18,604 bases of DNA from an uncultured Mycoplasmatota bacterium (GTDB taxonomy: Bacteria > Bacillota_I > Bacilli_A > RF39 > UBA660). This document shows, piece by piece, positions 1 to 6,670 of this stretch. The notes beneath the pieces are model-generated. The model made no database searches. It had not been told where the DNA came from and saw only the letters and a program-made list of their open reading frames with translations. The stretch lies in the NCBI GenBank assembly GCA_900552235.1, contig URYZ01000017.1:1-18604 (forward strand), in the 5' to 3' direction. How positions within the stretch are numbered: position 1 is the stretch's first letter; each line of letters opens with the position of its first letter. Position numbers and translations under genes: made by a program.

Positions 1-56
1 ATCTTAGTTTTGTTGAAGTGTTGAGACAAAAAATGAGGGATAGCTGATTTTTATTA

Positions 57-305
57 ATGCATCAGAATACAAATATTATTATAAGTATTGATAGAATAAA
101 AGAAATAAATACTAAAAATAATGATATTATGGCTTTTGTAAATGGTGTTGATAGTACTGGTAATGTAAATATTACGGTATTTCCTAATAAATATGATTTA
201 ATAAAAGAGTTTAAGAAAAATGATATATTATTAATAAATGGTAAAGTTGAAAAAAGATTTAATGAATATCAAATAATATTAAATAAAGTAAAAAAGCTTA
301 ATTAG
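57..305 (+). CDS. OB-fold nucleic-acid-binding protein or C-terminal piece of DnaE
   Basis: This 82-residue product looks like the OB-fold that ends the Gram-positive DNA polymerase III alpha subunit DnaE. The characteristic run is visible: residues about 11-19 (SIDRIKEIN), then TKNND-MAFV, a D-x-TG turn, the VFPNKYD strand, and LINGKVEKR followed by a final strand. In DnaE this domain binds single-stranded DNA next to the polymerase core. The ATG is poorly served: the only purine-rich stretch (GAGGGA, 35-40) lies about 16 nt upstream. The same frame upstream is open to the window edge (3-44) and is interrupted by a TGA at 45-47, so the ORF may be the tail of a disrupted dnaE rather than a free-standing gene. 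All three forward frames are closed within the first 47 nt. The domain assignment is fairly safe; whether this is an independent gene is not. Confidence 0.55.
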   Translation: MHQNTNIIISIDRIKEINTKNNDIMAFVNGVDSTGNVNITVFPNKYDLIKEFKKNDILLINGKVEKRFNEYQIILNKVKKLN

Positions 306-317
306 TTAAGTTTTTTT
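291..317 (+). terminator. Intrinsic terminator after the OB-fold ORF
   Basis: The arms at 291-301 and 306-316 pair around a TTAG loop (302-305), with one G-T wobble, and the 3' arm runs into a T-rich tract ending around 325. The loop contains the TAG stop codon (303-305) of the preceding ORF. Confidence 0.65.
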
Positions 318-349
318 ATTTTTGGAATATGATTAATTAGGTATAGGGG

Positions 350-586
350 ATGATTTATATAAAAAAGTATTATAAATATTTATTTGTTTTATTAGTAAGT
401 TTTTTTCTTGTATTTATAATGGCTGATGCTAAAACAGCAATTACAACATTTGAAGAATATGAAGAACAAGCACAAAAACTCGATTTAGTTTTACTTTTTA
501 TTGTGCCAATTACAATAATTGTAATCGGAGGAATATATTATTATATAAAAAATAAAAGAATAATAAGAAAGTTAAGGTTAAAATAA
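350..586 (+). CDS. Small two-helix membrane protein, unknown function
   Basis: I do not recognise this 78-residue protein. It has a short basic N-terminus (IKKYYK), a hydrophobic helix at about residues 9-25, an acidic extracytoplasmic stretch at about 27-45 (TTFEEYEEQAQKLD), a second hydrophobic helix at about 46-64, and a strongly basic tail (KNKRIIRKLRLK). The charge pattern predicts both ends in the cytoplasm and a short outside loop; the first helix with its ADA sequence could alternatively be a cleavable signal peptide. A TAGG-type ribosome binding site lies about 7 nt before the ATG. The gene stands alone between two terminators. Good start context and a coherent charge pattern make it a probable real gene. 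Confidence 0.6.
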   Translation: MIYIKKYYKYLFVLLVSFFLVFIMADAKTAITTFEEYEEQAQKLDLVLLFIVPITIIVIGGIYYYIKNKRIIRKLRLK

Positions 587-609
587 CAATTATAAAAATA
601 TATGAACAA

Positions 610-654
610 AAAAAGAACAAGGTATGGGTCTAATTCCCATAGCGAGTTCTTTTT
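610..654 (+). terminator. Long two-step terminator hairpin
   Basis: Outer arms 610-618 and 646-654 pair over 9 bp (AAAAAGAAC with GTTCTTTTT), then a small internal loop, then inner arms 623-628 and 636-641 (TATGGG with CCCATA) around a 7-nt loop. The 3' arm itself supplies the T tract and the 5' side is A-rich, so it could terminate on both strands. It lies 24 nt after the stop of the small membrane protein. Confidence 0.7.
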
Positions 655-744
655 ATAACAATACTTTATCACAAAAATATCTTGTTGTAAATAAAATATT
701 AATTTAAGGATAATTGCCTGTATTTTTAAATATTGAGATTATTA

Positions 745-773
745 TTGACATTCATATAAATTTAATGCATATT
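745..773 (+). promoter_or_regulatory. Predicted sigma-A promoter of a candidate small RNA
   Basis: A perfect -35 box (TTGACA, 745-750) is followed after 17 nt by CATATT (768-773, four of six matches to TATAAT). Transcription would start near 780, immediately before the structured element at 782-847. The intergenic region 587-977 has no ORF; it holds the terminator at 610-654, this promoter, the structured RNA and the G8 promoter. Confidence 0.5.
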
Positions 774-781
774 ATATTTAG

Positions 782-847
782 AAAAGCAAATTAGCTGTAA
801 GACAGTTAGGCATTTATATGTCCCTGTCGTAGTTAATTTGCTTTTTT
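782..847 (+). ncRNA. Candidate compact structured RNA ending in an intrinsic terminator
   Basis: Three nested helices can be drawn by hand. The outer helix pairs 782-793 with 834-845 (12 bp) and leads into a T6 run (842-847). The middle helix pairs GACAG (801-805) with CTGTC (824-828). The inner helix pairs GGCAT (809-813) with ATG and CC (818-820, 822-823) with one bulged T and a TTAT loop. CTGT (795-798) can instead pair with ACAG (802-805), which would exclude the middle helix, so two conformations are possible. A promoter places the 5' end just before the outer helix, which suggests a free small RNA of about 65-70 nt; it could also be an attenuator for the surface gene downstream. I do not recognise it as a known riboswitch class. 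Confidence 0.45.
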
Positions 848-903
848 GTTTGGCAAAAGTTACTAACAAAATTTAACCCTGTTAAAAAATGTTAACAAAA
901 ACA

Positions 904-931
904 TTGACTTGGGGGGGGTATATTATATAAT
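904..931 (+). promoter_or_regulatory. Promoter with a G8 tract in its spacer, likely phase-variable
   Basis: The -35 box TTGACT (904-909) and a perfect -10 box TATAAT (926-931) are separated by 16 nt (910-925), of which 911-918 are eight consecutive G. In such an AT-rich sequence a G8 run is striking. Gain of one G would bring the spacer to the optimal 17 nt and loss would weaken it, so slipped-strand mispairing could switch the surface gene whose GGAG ribosome binding site (966-969) and ATG (978) follow. Box positions are read directly; phase variation is inferred. Confidence 0.65.
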
Positions 932-977
932 AACCTTATAAAGTTAATAGTTAATAGAATACGATGGAGTTGATAAA

Positions 978-2993
978 ATGATAAATAAATTAAAACAACA
1001 TAAATTAATATTAATAATATTTATAATAGGAATAATATTAATAGTAACAGGAACAACATATTCATTTTATAAAATAAAATTAGAAGGACAAAAAATACAT
1101 TTTATATCAAGTGATGTAATATCATTTACATATAAAGAAAGTGAAGATAAAATATCTATAACAAATATGAATCCAATAAGTGATACACAAGGAAAGAAAA
1201 ATAATTATTTTGAATTTAAAGTATCAAGTAAATTAAAAGAAAATATGAATATAAAATATATAGTATCATTATCAAAAATAGATATAGAAAACAGTTTTGA
1301 AGATAATGATATAAAAATGTATTTAACAGATGGAAATGATAATGAATTAATAAGTCCTACGATAATAAGTTTATTAGAAGAAAATAAAAAAATAAAAGAT
1401 TCAAAAATAATATATGCAAATACTTTTGCATATAACGAACAAGAACAAACACATACATATAGAATAAGAATTTGGTTAAAAGAAAATGTAGATATGAGTA
1501 AATATACAAAAGTAGTAGAAACAGAAACAGGGACAAATGTATCATTAGAACAAAAAACATATAAATTTAAAATAAATGTAAATACAATAGAAAGTATAGA
1601 TACAAGTGGAGCAAATAAACCAATTCTTGCATCAAACATGATACCAGTATATTATTATGGATCAACTGTAAAAAAAGCAGATGTAAATAATTTTTATTCA
1701 GTAGAAACATATAAATTAGGAGATATAAATGGCAATGGAACGATAAATAGTACTGATATACTGCTAATAAATCGATACATTAATGGAAAACCATCACTTT
1801 TTGATATAAATACAAAGTTAAAGGAACAAATCGCAGATGTAGATGGCGATGGAACTATTACAGAAAATGATGCAACTTTGTTTAGACAATATAGGGCAGG
1901 TAGCATTCAAACATTTCCTGCAGGAGAACCACTTGAAGAAAGAAAAGGGATAACATCAAATAAATGGTATAGTTATGAATCAAGTGGAGAAAATAAAGGA
2001 ATGTGGGCAAATGCAGTTACTGTAACAAGTGATAAATTAGAAACATATAAAAATGCAAGTGTAGGAACAACAATAAGTATGGATGATATAACAACAATGT
2101 GGGTATGGATACCAAGGTTTAATGCCGTAACTCCAAGTAATTATAATGGAGGAACAAAAGATAATCCTGGTGCAATAGATGTATCTTTTGTAAAGCAAAA
2201 TGAAACAGCAATAGATGCCTTTACCTTTGGAAATAAAGAATTAAGTGGATTTTGGTATGGTAAGTTTGAAATTGGAGGAACACTAGCAAGTTCCTGTACT
2301 AATGAAACATGTAATGTAAGTAATATAGTAGTAAAACCAAATGTAACATCATTGAGAGATTATAAAAAGCCAAATGATTTTTATTTTTTAGCAAGAAGTA
2401 TGGAACAAACAGGAAATAGTTTTGGATTTGTAAGTGCTGAAGTAGATACGCATATGAGTAAAAATAATGAATGGGGAGCAGTAGCCTATCTAACACATAG
2501 CATTTACGGAAGATGTACTACTAGTACAACGTGTACTGAAATAGGGATAAATAACAATAGTAGTTTTATAACAGGATATGGTTCCCCTGCCAAAACTACT
2601 CTTGATAAAAATAATGGAACATATGATACAGTTCTTGGAAAAGATGCTTCAACAACAAAGAATATATATGGAATATACGATATGAGTGGTGGGGCAGCAG
2701 AATTTGTTATGGGAGTATATAATAAAACCATAAGTGGGTCAGGTTTTAATAATTTACCAGATAGCAAATATTATAATAATTATACAACAACTTCATATCA
2801 AGGTCACGCCTTAGCAGAAACAGCAGGTTGGTATGATAATTATAATATAGTCCCTAGTACTAGTTATCCATGGTTTGTTCGAGGAGGCAATTATGGTAAT
2901 TCAGGAAGTGGAATATTTAGTTTTTATGATTATGGACCGGGGACTACAGCTCAACCTTATTATTCTTCCCGTTTTGTCATAACAAATGAATAA
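978..2993 (+). CDS. Membrane-anchored surface protein: dockerin-like repeats plus FGE/C-type-lectin-like domain
   Basis: 671 residues. A basic N-terminus and a hydrophobic helix at about 9-28 predict export and membrane anchoring. Residues about 35-230 form an unrecognised, probably beta-rich region. Two dockerin-like calcium-loop repeats follow at about 248-269 (GDINGNGTINSTD) and 286-306 (ADVDGDGTITEND), each with the D-x-(N/D)-G-(N/D)-G-T-I pattern. From about 371 (MWVWIPR) to the end is a domain of the formylglycine-generating-enzyme/sulfatase-modifying fold, which is also a C-type-lectin-like fold, with the hallmarks NIYGIYDMSGGAAEF (562-576) and FVRGGNYG...GIFSF (633-649). No FGE function is claimed; in bacterial surface proteins this fold is often a ligand-binding scaffold. 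Four Cys near 450-520 could form disulfides. Codon use leans to ATA, ACA and GCA more than in trpS or ppdK, which suggests a different history. The RBS GGAG (966-969) supports the start. The upstream G8 promoter suggests switched expression. Confidence 0.85.
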   Translation: MINKLKQHKLILIIFIIGIILIVTGTTYSFYKIKLEGQKIHFISSDVISFTYKESEDKISITNMNPISDTQGKKNNYFEFKVSSKLKENMNIKYIVSLSKIDIENSFEDNDIKMYLTDGNDNELISPTIISLLEENKKIKDSKIIYANTFAYNEQEQTHTYRIRIWLKENVDMSKYTKVVETETGTNVSLEQKTYKFKINVNTIESIDTSGANKPILASNMIPVYYYGSTVKKADVNNFYSVETYKLGDINGNGTINSTDILLINRYINGKPSLFDINTKLKEQIADVDGDGTITENDATLFRQYRAGSIQTFPAGEPLEERKGITSNKWYSYESSGENKGMWANAVTVTSDKLETYKNASVGTTISMDDITTMWVWIPRFNAVTPSNYNGGTKDNPGAIDVSFVKQNETAIDAFTFGNKELSGFWYGKFEIGGTLASSCTNETCNVSNIVVKPNVTSLRDYKKPNDFYFLARSMEQTGNSFGFVSAEVDTHMSKNNEWGAVAYLTHSIYGRCTTSTTCTEIGINNNSSFITGYGSPAKTTLDKNNGTYDTVLGKDASTTKNIYGIYDMSGGAAEFVMGVYNKTISGSGFNNLPDSKYYNNYTTTSYQGHALAETAGWYDNYNIVPSTSYPWFVRGGNYGNSGSGIFSFYDYGPGTTAQPYYSSRFVITNE

Positions 2994-3011
2994 ATAATAA
3001 AATAGATAATT

Positions 3012-3063
3012 AGATAATAATAAAGTAATTTACATAATTACTTGAAATTATTATCTTTTTTTT
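3012..3063 (+). terminator. Strong terminator after the surface protein
   Basis: AGATAATAAT (3012-3021) pairs with ATTATTATCT (3047-3056), and AAGTAATT (3023-3030) pairs with AATTACTT (3036-3043), with a short loop between and T8 from 3056. The 3' part also carries the likely trpS -35 box. Confidence 0.8.
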
Positions 3064-3070
3064 ATAAAAT
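3042..3070 (+). promoter_or_regulatory. Predicted trpS promoter overlapping the upstream terminator
   Basis: TTGAAA (3042-3047) and TAAAAT (3065-3070) match the consensus boxes at five of six positions each, with a 17-nt spacer. The start point would fall near 3077. There is no room for a T-box leader, which often controls trpS in Bacillota. Confidence 0.5.
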
Positions 3071-3094
3071 ATAATTATGAATGGAGATGTTATT

Positions 3095-4177
3095 ATGAAA
3101 GAAGTTATATTAACTGGAGAAAGACCAACTGGACCTCTTCATATAGGTCATTATGCTGGAGCTCTTAAAAAAAGAGTTGAACTTCAAAATACTAATAAAT
3201 ATGATATATATATATTAATCGCAGATTTACAAGCTTTAACAGATAATTTTGATAATCCTAAAAAGATTAGAGATAATATTTTAGAGGTAGTTATAGATAA
3301 TTTAGCTGTAGGAATAGATCCTTCTAAGGTTACATTTGTTCTTCAATCGCAAATACCTGCTTTACTTGAACTTCCAATTTTATATTCTAATTTAGTAACT
3401 CAAGCTAGACTTGAAAGGAATCCTACAGTTAAACAAGAAATGATTTTAAGAGGGTTTTCAAAAAGTATACCTGTAGGGTTTGTAAATTATCCAATTAGTC
3501 AAGCAGCTGATATTACAGCATTTAAAGCTACTACTATACCTGTTGGAGAAGATCAACTTCCAATGATAGAACAAACAAGAGAAATTGTAGAAACGTTTAA
3601 TAGAATTTATAAAACAGATACTTTAGTTTTGCCTAAAGCAGTACTTCCTGATAATTTAGTATGTAAAAGAATACCAGGAACTGATGGTAATGCTAAAATG
3701 GGTAAATCTTTAGGTAATTGTATTTATTTAAAAGATAGTGAAGAAGAAGTTAGAAAAAAAATAATGAGTATGTATACTGATCCAAATCATATAAAAGTAG
3801 ATGATCCAGGAAATGTTACTAATAATACTGTATTTAAATATTTAGAAGCTTTTTGTTGTGATGAAGATTTTGAAAAATATCTTCCTGAATATAAAAATCT
3901 TGATGAACTTAAAGCCCATTATGAAAGAGGTGGTGTAGGGGATGTTTTAATTAAAAAATTCTTAAATAACATTATGCAAGAACTTCTTACCCCAATTCGT
4001 GAAAGAAGAAAGTATTATGAAGAACATAAAGAAGAAGTGTATCAAATGCTTTTAAAAGATACAAAAAAAGCAATTGAAGTTACAAATAAAACATTAAATG
4101 AAGTAAAAAGTGCAATTGGTATAAATTATTTTAATGACAATGAATTTTATGATAATTATATAAAGAAAGAAAGCTAA
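3095..4177 (+). CDS. trpS: Tryptophan--tRNA ligase
   Basis: Class I aminoacyl-tRNA synthetase that charges tRNA-Trp with tryptophan in the cytoplasm. From this start it has 360 residues, slightly longer than the usual 330-350. The HIGH-type signature appears at the N-terminus (ERPTGPLHIGHYAG), the tryptophan-pocket segment GEDQLPMIEQTREI lies mid-protein, and the KMSKS loop is KMGKS (in NAKMGKSLGN). The frame is open to an ATG at 3077, but GGAG at 3083-3086 sits 8 nt before the ATG at 3095, and the predicted transcription start is at about 3077, so 3095 is the more likely start. It is monocistronic and converges on the transglutaminase-like gene, sharing a terminator. A short insertion precedes the KMGKS loop. 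Confidence 0.95.
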   Translation: MKEVILTGERPTGPLHIGHYAGALKKRVELQNTNKYDIYILIADLQALTDNFDNPKKIRDNILEVVIDNLAVGIDPSKVTFVLQSQIPALLELPILYSNLVTQARLERNPTVKQEMILRGFSKSIPVGFVNYPISQAADITAFKATTIPVGEDQLPMIEQTREIVETFNRIYKTDTLVLPKAVLPDNLVCKRIPGTDGNAKMGKSLGNCIYLKDSEEEVRKKIMSMYTDPNHIKVDDPGNVTNNTVFKYLEAFCCDEDFEKYLPEYKNLDELKAHYERGGVGDVLIKKFLNNIMQELLTPIRERRKYYEEHKEEVYQMLLKDTKKAIEVTNKTLNEVKSAIGINYFNDNEFYDNYIKKES

Positions 4178-4193
4178 ATTTTAGCTTTCTTTT
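4166..4193. terminator. Shared bidirectional terminator of trpS and the converging gene
   Basis: AAAGAAAGCTAAA (4166-4178) pairs with TTTAGCTTTCTTT (4180-4192), with A-rich and T-rich flanks that work on either strand. The stop codons of both genes (4175-4177 and, on the minus strand, 4181-4183) lie inside the hairpin. Confidence 0.8.
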
Positions 4194-5089
4194 AGTTCTA
4201 AATAAAATTCTTTATTAAATCTATGACTTTTACTATTATCAATTTCTTTTAATTTCTTTGTAGTTATTAAATAATAATTATAATCTAAAATATCTTTACC
4301 ATTTTCATTAACAGGATCATCCCAAGTTAAATCTAAATGTAACCAATTATTATTTAAATAAACTAAATTCCATATATGTTCTTCACTTGCTATTTTATAA
4401 TTATTAATATTAAATCGATTTAAAAAGATACTCATTGCATCTGTATAACTACTACAAATACCTCTTCTATATAATAAAACATCATCTGCTTTACTATATT
4501 TTAGTTTTTCTAAAGATGTATCATAATTAGCATTATTAATAATATAATCATGAATTACTTTAATTTTTTCTATATCATTCATTGAAGAATTAATATTATT
4601 ATTTATAATTTCATTAACTTTATTTTCAATTAATTTTATTTGTTCTTCATTATAAGCTTTAGTAATACTTAAAGTTATTTTTCCATATTTATCATATCTT
4701 GTGTTAATAACATCAAAACTATTATAAGGGTGTACATAATTATTAATTGTAGATAATATATATTCATTATCTAATATACTTTCTACATCTTGTATACATG
4801 AATTATAATTAATATCACAATAAAAAGTAAAAGATGAAACACCACTGTTAATTATAGAATAAATAATATTTAAAGTATCATTATAATTTTTACTAATAAA
4901 ATTATTAGTATTTTGAACATATAAATAATCATTATCTTTAAAATAATCATTTCTTTCGATAGTAATATTATCTTTTACTTTTAAAATATTATCTCTATAA
5001 AATACATAGATTTTATCTTTATTATCATATGCTAATAATATAAGAAAAATAAAAAAAATAATTAAAATAAAGTTTATAAATTTTTTCAT
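4181..5089 (-). CDS. Membrane-anchored transglutaminase-like domain protein
   Basis: 302 residues from the start chosen here. A single N-terminal hydrophobic helix (about residues 4-20) predicts a membrane anchor with the rest outside. The C-terminal half carries a transglutaminase/cysteine-protease-like core: KVIHDYIINNANYD, then the nucleophile in GICSSYTDAM (Cys about 212), the His in EEHIWNLV (about 238) and the Asp in WLHLDLTWDDP (about 253), forming the usual Cys-His-Asp triad. Such extracellular proteins in Bacillota are thought to act on cell-wall or surface proteins; the substrate here is unknown. A second ATG three codons upstream (5098) lies only 2 nt after the AAAGGA ribosome binding site, whereas the one used is 10-11 nt away, so 5089 is preferred. 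The 119 nt before rpsT hold the rpsT terminator and no other gene. Confidence 0.85.
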   Translation of the reverse strand: MKKFINFILIIFFIFLILLAYDNKDKIYVFYRDNILKVKDNITIERNDYFKDNDYLYVQNTNNFISKNYNDTLNIIYSIINSGVSSFTFYCDINYNSCIQDVESILDNEYILSTINNYVHPYNSFDVINTRYDKYGKITLSITKAYNEEQIKLIENKVNEIINNNINSSMNDIEKIKVIHDYIINNANYDTSLEKLKYSKADDVLLYRRGICSSYTDAMSIFLNRFNINNYKIASEEHIWNLVYLNNNWLHLDLTWDDPVNENGKDILDYNYYLITTKKLKEIDNSKSHRFNKEFYLELKES

Positions 5090-5193
5090 AAAAAACATAT
5101 CCTTTCATTAATTATATTTTAACAAAAAAAATAATATATGTCTTGTATAAAACTTAATTTTTAGTAAAAAATAAAATTAGGTGGTTTTTTAAA

Positions 5194-5233
5194 TAAAAAA
5201 AGCAATTAATTATTTAATATTATTAATTGCTTT
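5194..5233 (-). terminator. Terminator of rpsT
   Basis: On the minus strand, AAAGCAATTAAT (5233-5222) pairs with ATTAATTGCTTT (5210-5199) and runs into a T tract (5200-5195). The rpsT stop codon (5212-5210) borders the 3' arm. Confidence 0.8.
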
Positions 5234-5473
5234 CATTAACTTAGATTTATTTCTAGCAGCAGTATTTTTCTTAATGATTCCAGCTTTAACAGCTTTATCA
5301 ATTTTTTTATTAGCTTCATTGAATTTTGCTGTAGCTACTTCTTTGTTTTCATTTTTAATTTCTGCTCTAACTTTTTTAATAGCAGTTCTCATACTTGAAG
5401 CATTATTTTTGTTTGCTACTTTCTTTTTAGCATCAGTTTTTACTCTTTTTTTAGCACTTTTAATATTTGGCAT
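5210..5473 (-). CDS. rpsT: 30S ribosomal protein S20
   Basis: 87 residues, the normal S20 length. It opens MPNIKSAKKRVKTDAKK, typical of the family, and has the Lys/Ala-rich helical composition ending KNTAARNKSKLMKAINNIK. S20 is a primary binder of 16S rRNA in the small subunit. The frame extends further upstream to 5536, but that extension carries the promoter. The AGAGGTG ribosome binding site lies 6-7 nt before the ATG at 5473, which decides the start. It is divergent from gpr, the arrangement seen in Bacillus, where rpsT also lies beside gpr and spoIIP. Confidence 0.96.
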   Translation of the reverse strand: MPNIKSAKKRVKTDAKKKVANKNNASSMRTAIKKVRAEIKNENKEVATAKFNEANKKIDKAVKAGIIKKNTAARNKSKLMKAINNIK

Positions 5474-5507
5474 GTTTTCACCTCTTTTCACACATTTAGA
5501 CAATATA

Positions 5508-5536
5508 ATTCTAACAAAAAAATTATAAAAAAGCAA
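5508..5536 (-). promoter_or_regulatory. Predicted rpsT promoter
   Basis: Read on the minus strand, TTGCTT (5536-5531) and TAGAAT (5513-5508) are separated by 17 nt. Transcription would start around 5501, giving a short leader before the AGAGGTG site. I could not identify a convincing sigma-G promoter for gpr in the remaining intergenic sequence; CATTTTA around 5539-5545 is only a loose -10 match. Confidence 0.55.
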
Positions 5537-5583
5537 ACATTTTATTACTATTTTATTAAATTTTTAAAAGAAAGGAAGATTTT

Positions 5584-6612
5584 ATGGAAGAAAAAGACTT
5601 AAAATCATTAAATATAAGAACCGATTTAGTAACAGATATAATACCTAATATAAACACCACTGTTAATGAAGAAACATATGAGGAAAATAATATTAGGGTA
5701 AGTAATATTTTTTTAGATTCAAAAAGTTCTAAATTGATAGGAAAGAAAAAAGGAAATTATACAACAATCTTTTTTGAAGATATAACAGATAAAGATAATT
5801 ATAATAATGTTTTAAATATTCTTATAAAAGAATTACATAAAATAATTAATAAAACATCTTTAAAAAAAGATTATTCATCTTTAATAATAGGACTTGGTAA
5901 TATAAAATCAACTCCTGATTCACTTGGGCCTAAAGTAATAGAAAATATAATTGTAACAAAACATATTTATGATTATTATAAAAGTTTAGAAAAAGGTTAT
6001 AAAATAACTGAGGCATTTTCTCCTGGTGTAAAAGGAACAACTGGTATTGAAACTAGTGATATTATTTCTAGTATAATAAAACTTGAAAAACCAGATTTAT
6101 TAATTGTAATTGATGCTTTAGCAAGTGATTCAATTGATAGGGTTTGTAAAACTATTCAAATAACAGATGCTGGGATAAATCCAGGAAGTGGAATAGGCAA
6201 TGAAAGAAAAGAAATAAGTTACGAAACCTTAAATATACCTGTTATTGCAATTGGAGTACCAATGGTAGTAGATGCTGTTACAATAGTAAGTGATACAATT
6301 AATTATATGGAAAAGCATTTTAGTTATAACATAAAAAATATAAATAATCCAATAAATAAGTTAATACCAACTTCAATGCAAAACTATTTAAAGGAAAAAG
6401 ATTTAAATCTTACAAATAATGAAAAAACATATTTTTTTGGTAAATTAGGTAATTTAACAAATAATGAAAAAAGAAGTTTAATCTTTGATGTATTAACTCC
6501 AATTGGTAATAATTTAATGGTAACTCCTAAGGAAGTTGATTTTGTAATAGATAAATTAAGTAATTTAATATCAACAGGAATAAACAATACAATTCATGAA
6601 ATAAATATATAA
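5584..6612 (+). CDS. gpr: Germination protease GPR
   Basis: 342-residue spore protease that degrades small acid-soluble spore proteins (SASPs) at germination, releasing DNA and amino acids. It is made as a zymogen in the forespore and processed at the N-terminus. Family signatures: NIRTDLVTDI near residues 10-19, LIIGLGNIKSTPDSLGPKV (about 101-119), AFSPGVKGTTGIET, VIDALASDSIDRV, ITDAGINPGSGIGN and IPVIAIGVPMVVDA. Length is close to the Bacillus protein (about 370). A ribosome binding site GAAAGGAAG lies 5-6 nt before the ATG. It is followed after 58 nt by spoIIP, the Bacillus order. No frameshift or missing motif was seen, so it looks functional. Confidence 0.95.
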   Translation: MEEKDLKSLNIRTDLVTDIIPNINTTVNEETYEENNIRVSNIFLDSKSSKLIGKKKGNYTTIFFEDITDKDNYNNVLNILIKELHKIINKTSLKKDYSSLIIGLGNIKSTPDSLGPKVIENIIVTKHIYDYYKSLEKGYKITEAFSPGVKGTTGIETSDIISSIIKLEKPDLLIVIDALASDSIDRVCKTIQITDAGINPGSGIGNERKEISYETLNIPVIAIGVPMVVDAVTIVSDTINYMEKHFSYNIKNINNPINKLIPTSMQNYLKEKDLNLTNNEKTYFFGKLGNLTNNEKRSLIFDVLTPIGNNLMVTPKEVDFVIDKLSNLISTGINNTIHEINI

Positions 6613-6670
6613 AATATGACAAAATAATATTTAATTTAATAATATAATTTTTTTTAGAAAGGGAATTTTT

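Noticed and set aside
45..47. Read-through of TGA as Trp (code 4) joining 3-44 to the OB-fold ORF
   Set aside because: TGA terminates spoIIP at its expected length and overlaps the next start codon, and the proteins here use TGG for Trp.
610..654. A solitary toxI-like element
   Set aside because: It shares ATTCCCA with the toxI units, but the base pairing is a simple long hairpin with a T tract, with no tandem units and no toxin gene; a terminator explains it.
1205..1639. Minus-strand ORFs inside the surface-protein gene (also 1357-1560, 1694-1906, 2299-2496, 2504-2767)
   Set aside because: They lie antisense to a long gene with clear domains, have no RBS, and give low-complexity hydrophobic translations expected from the complement of AT-rich coding DNA.
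978..2993. Active formylglycine-generating enzyme
   Set aside because: The fold is recognisable, but the domain sits on a surface anchor behind dockerin-like repeats, no sulfatase is nearby, and the C-terminal catalytic Cys pair typical of FGE is not evident.
5274..5528. Plus-strand ORF antisense to rpsT
   Set aside because: It is the complement of the Lys/Ala-rich S20 gene; its hydrophobic product is an artefact of that composition.
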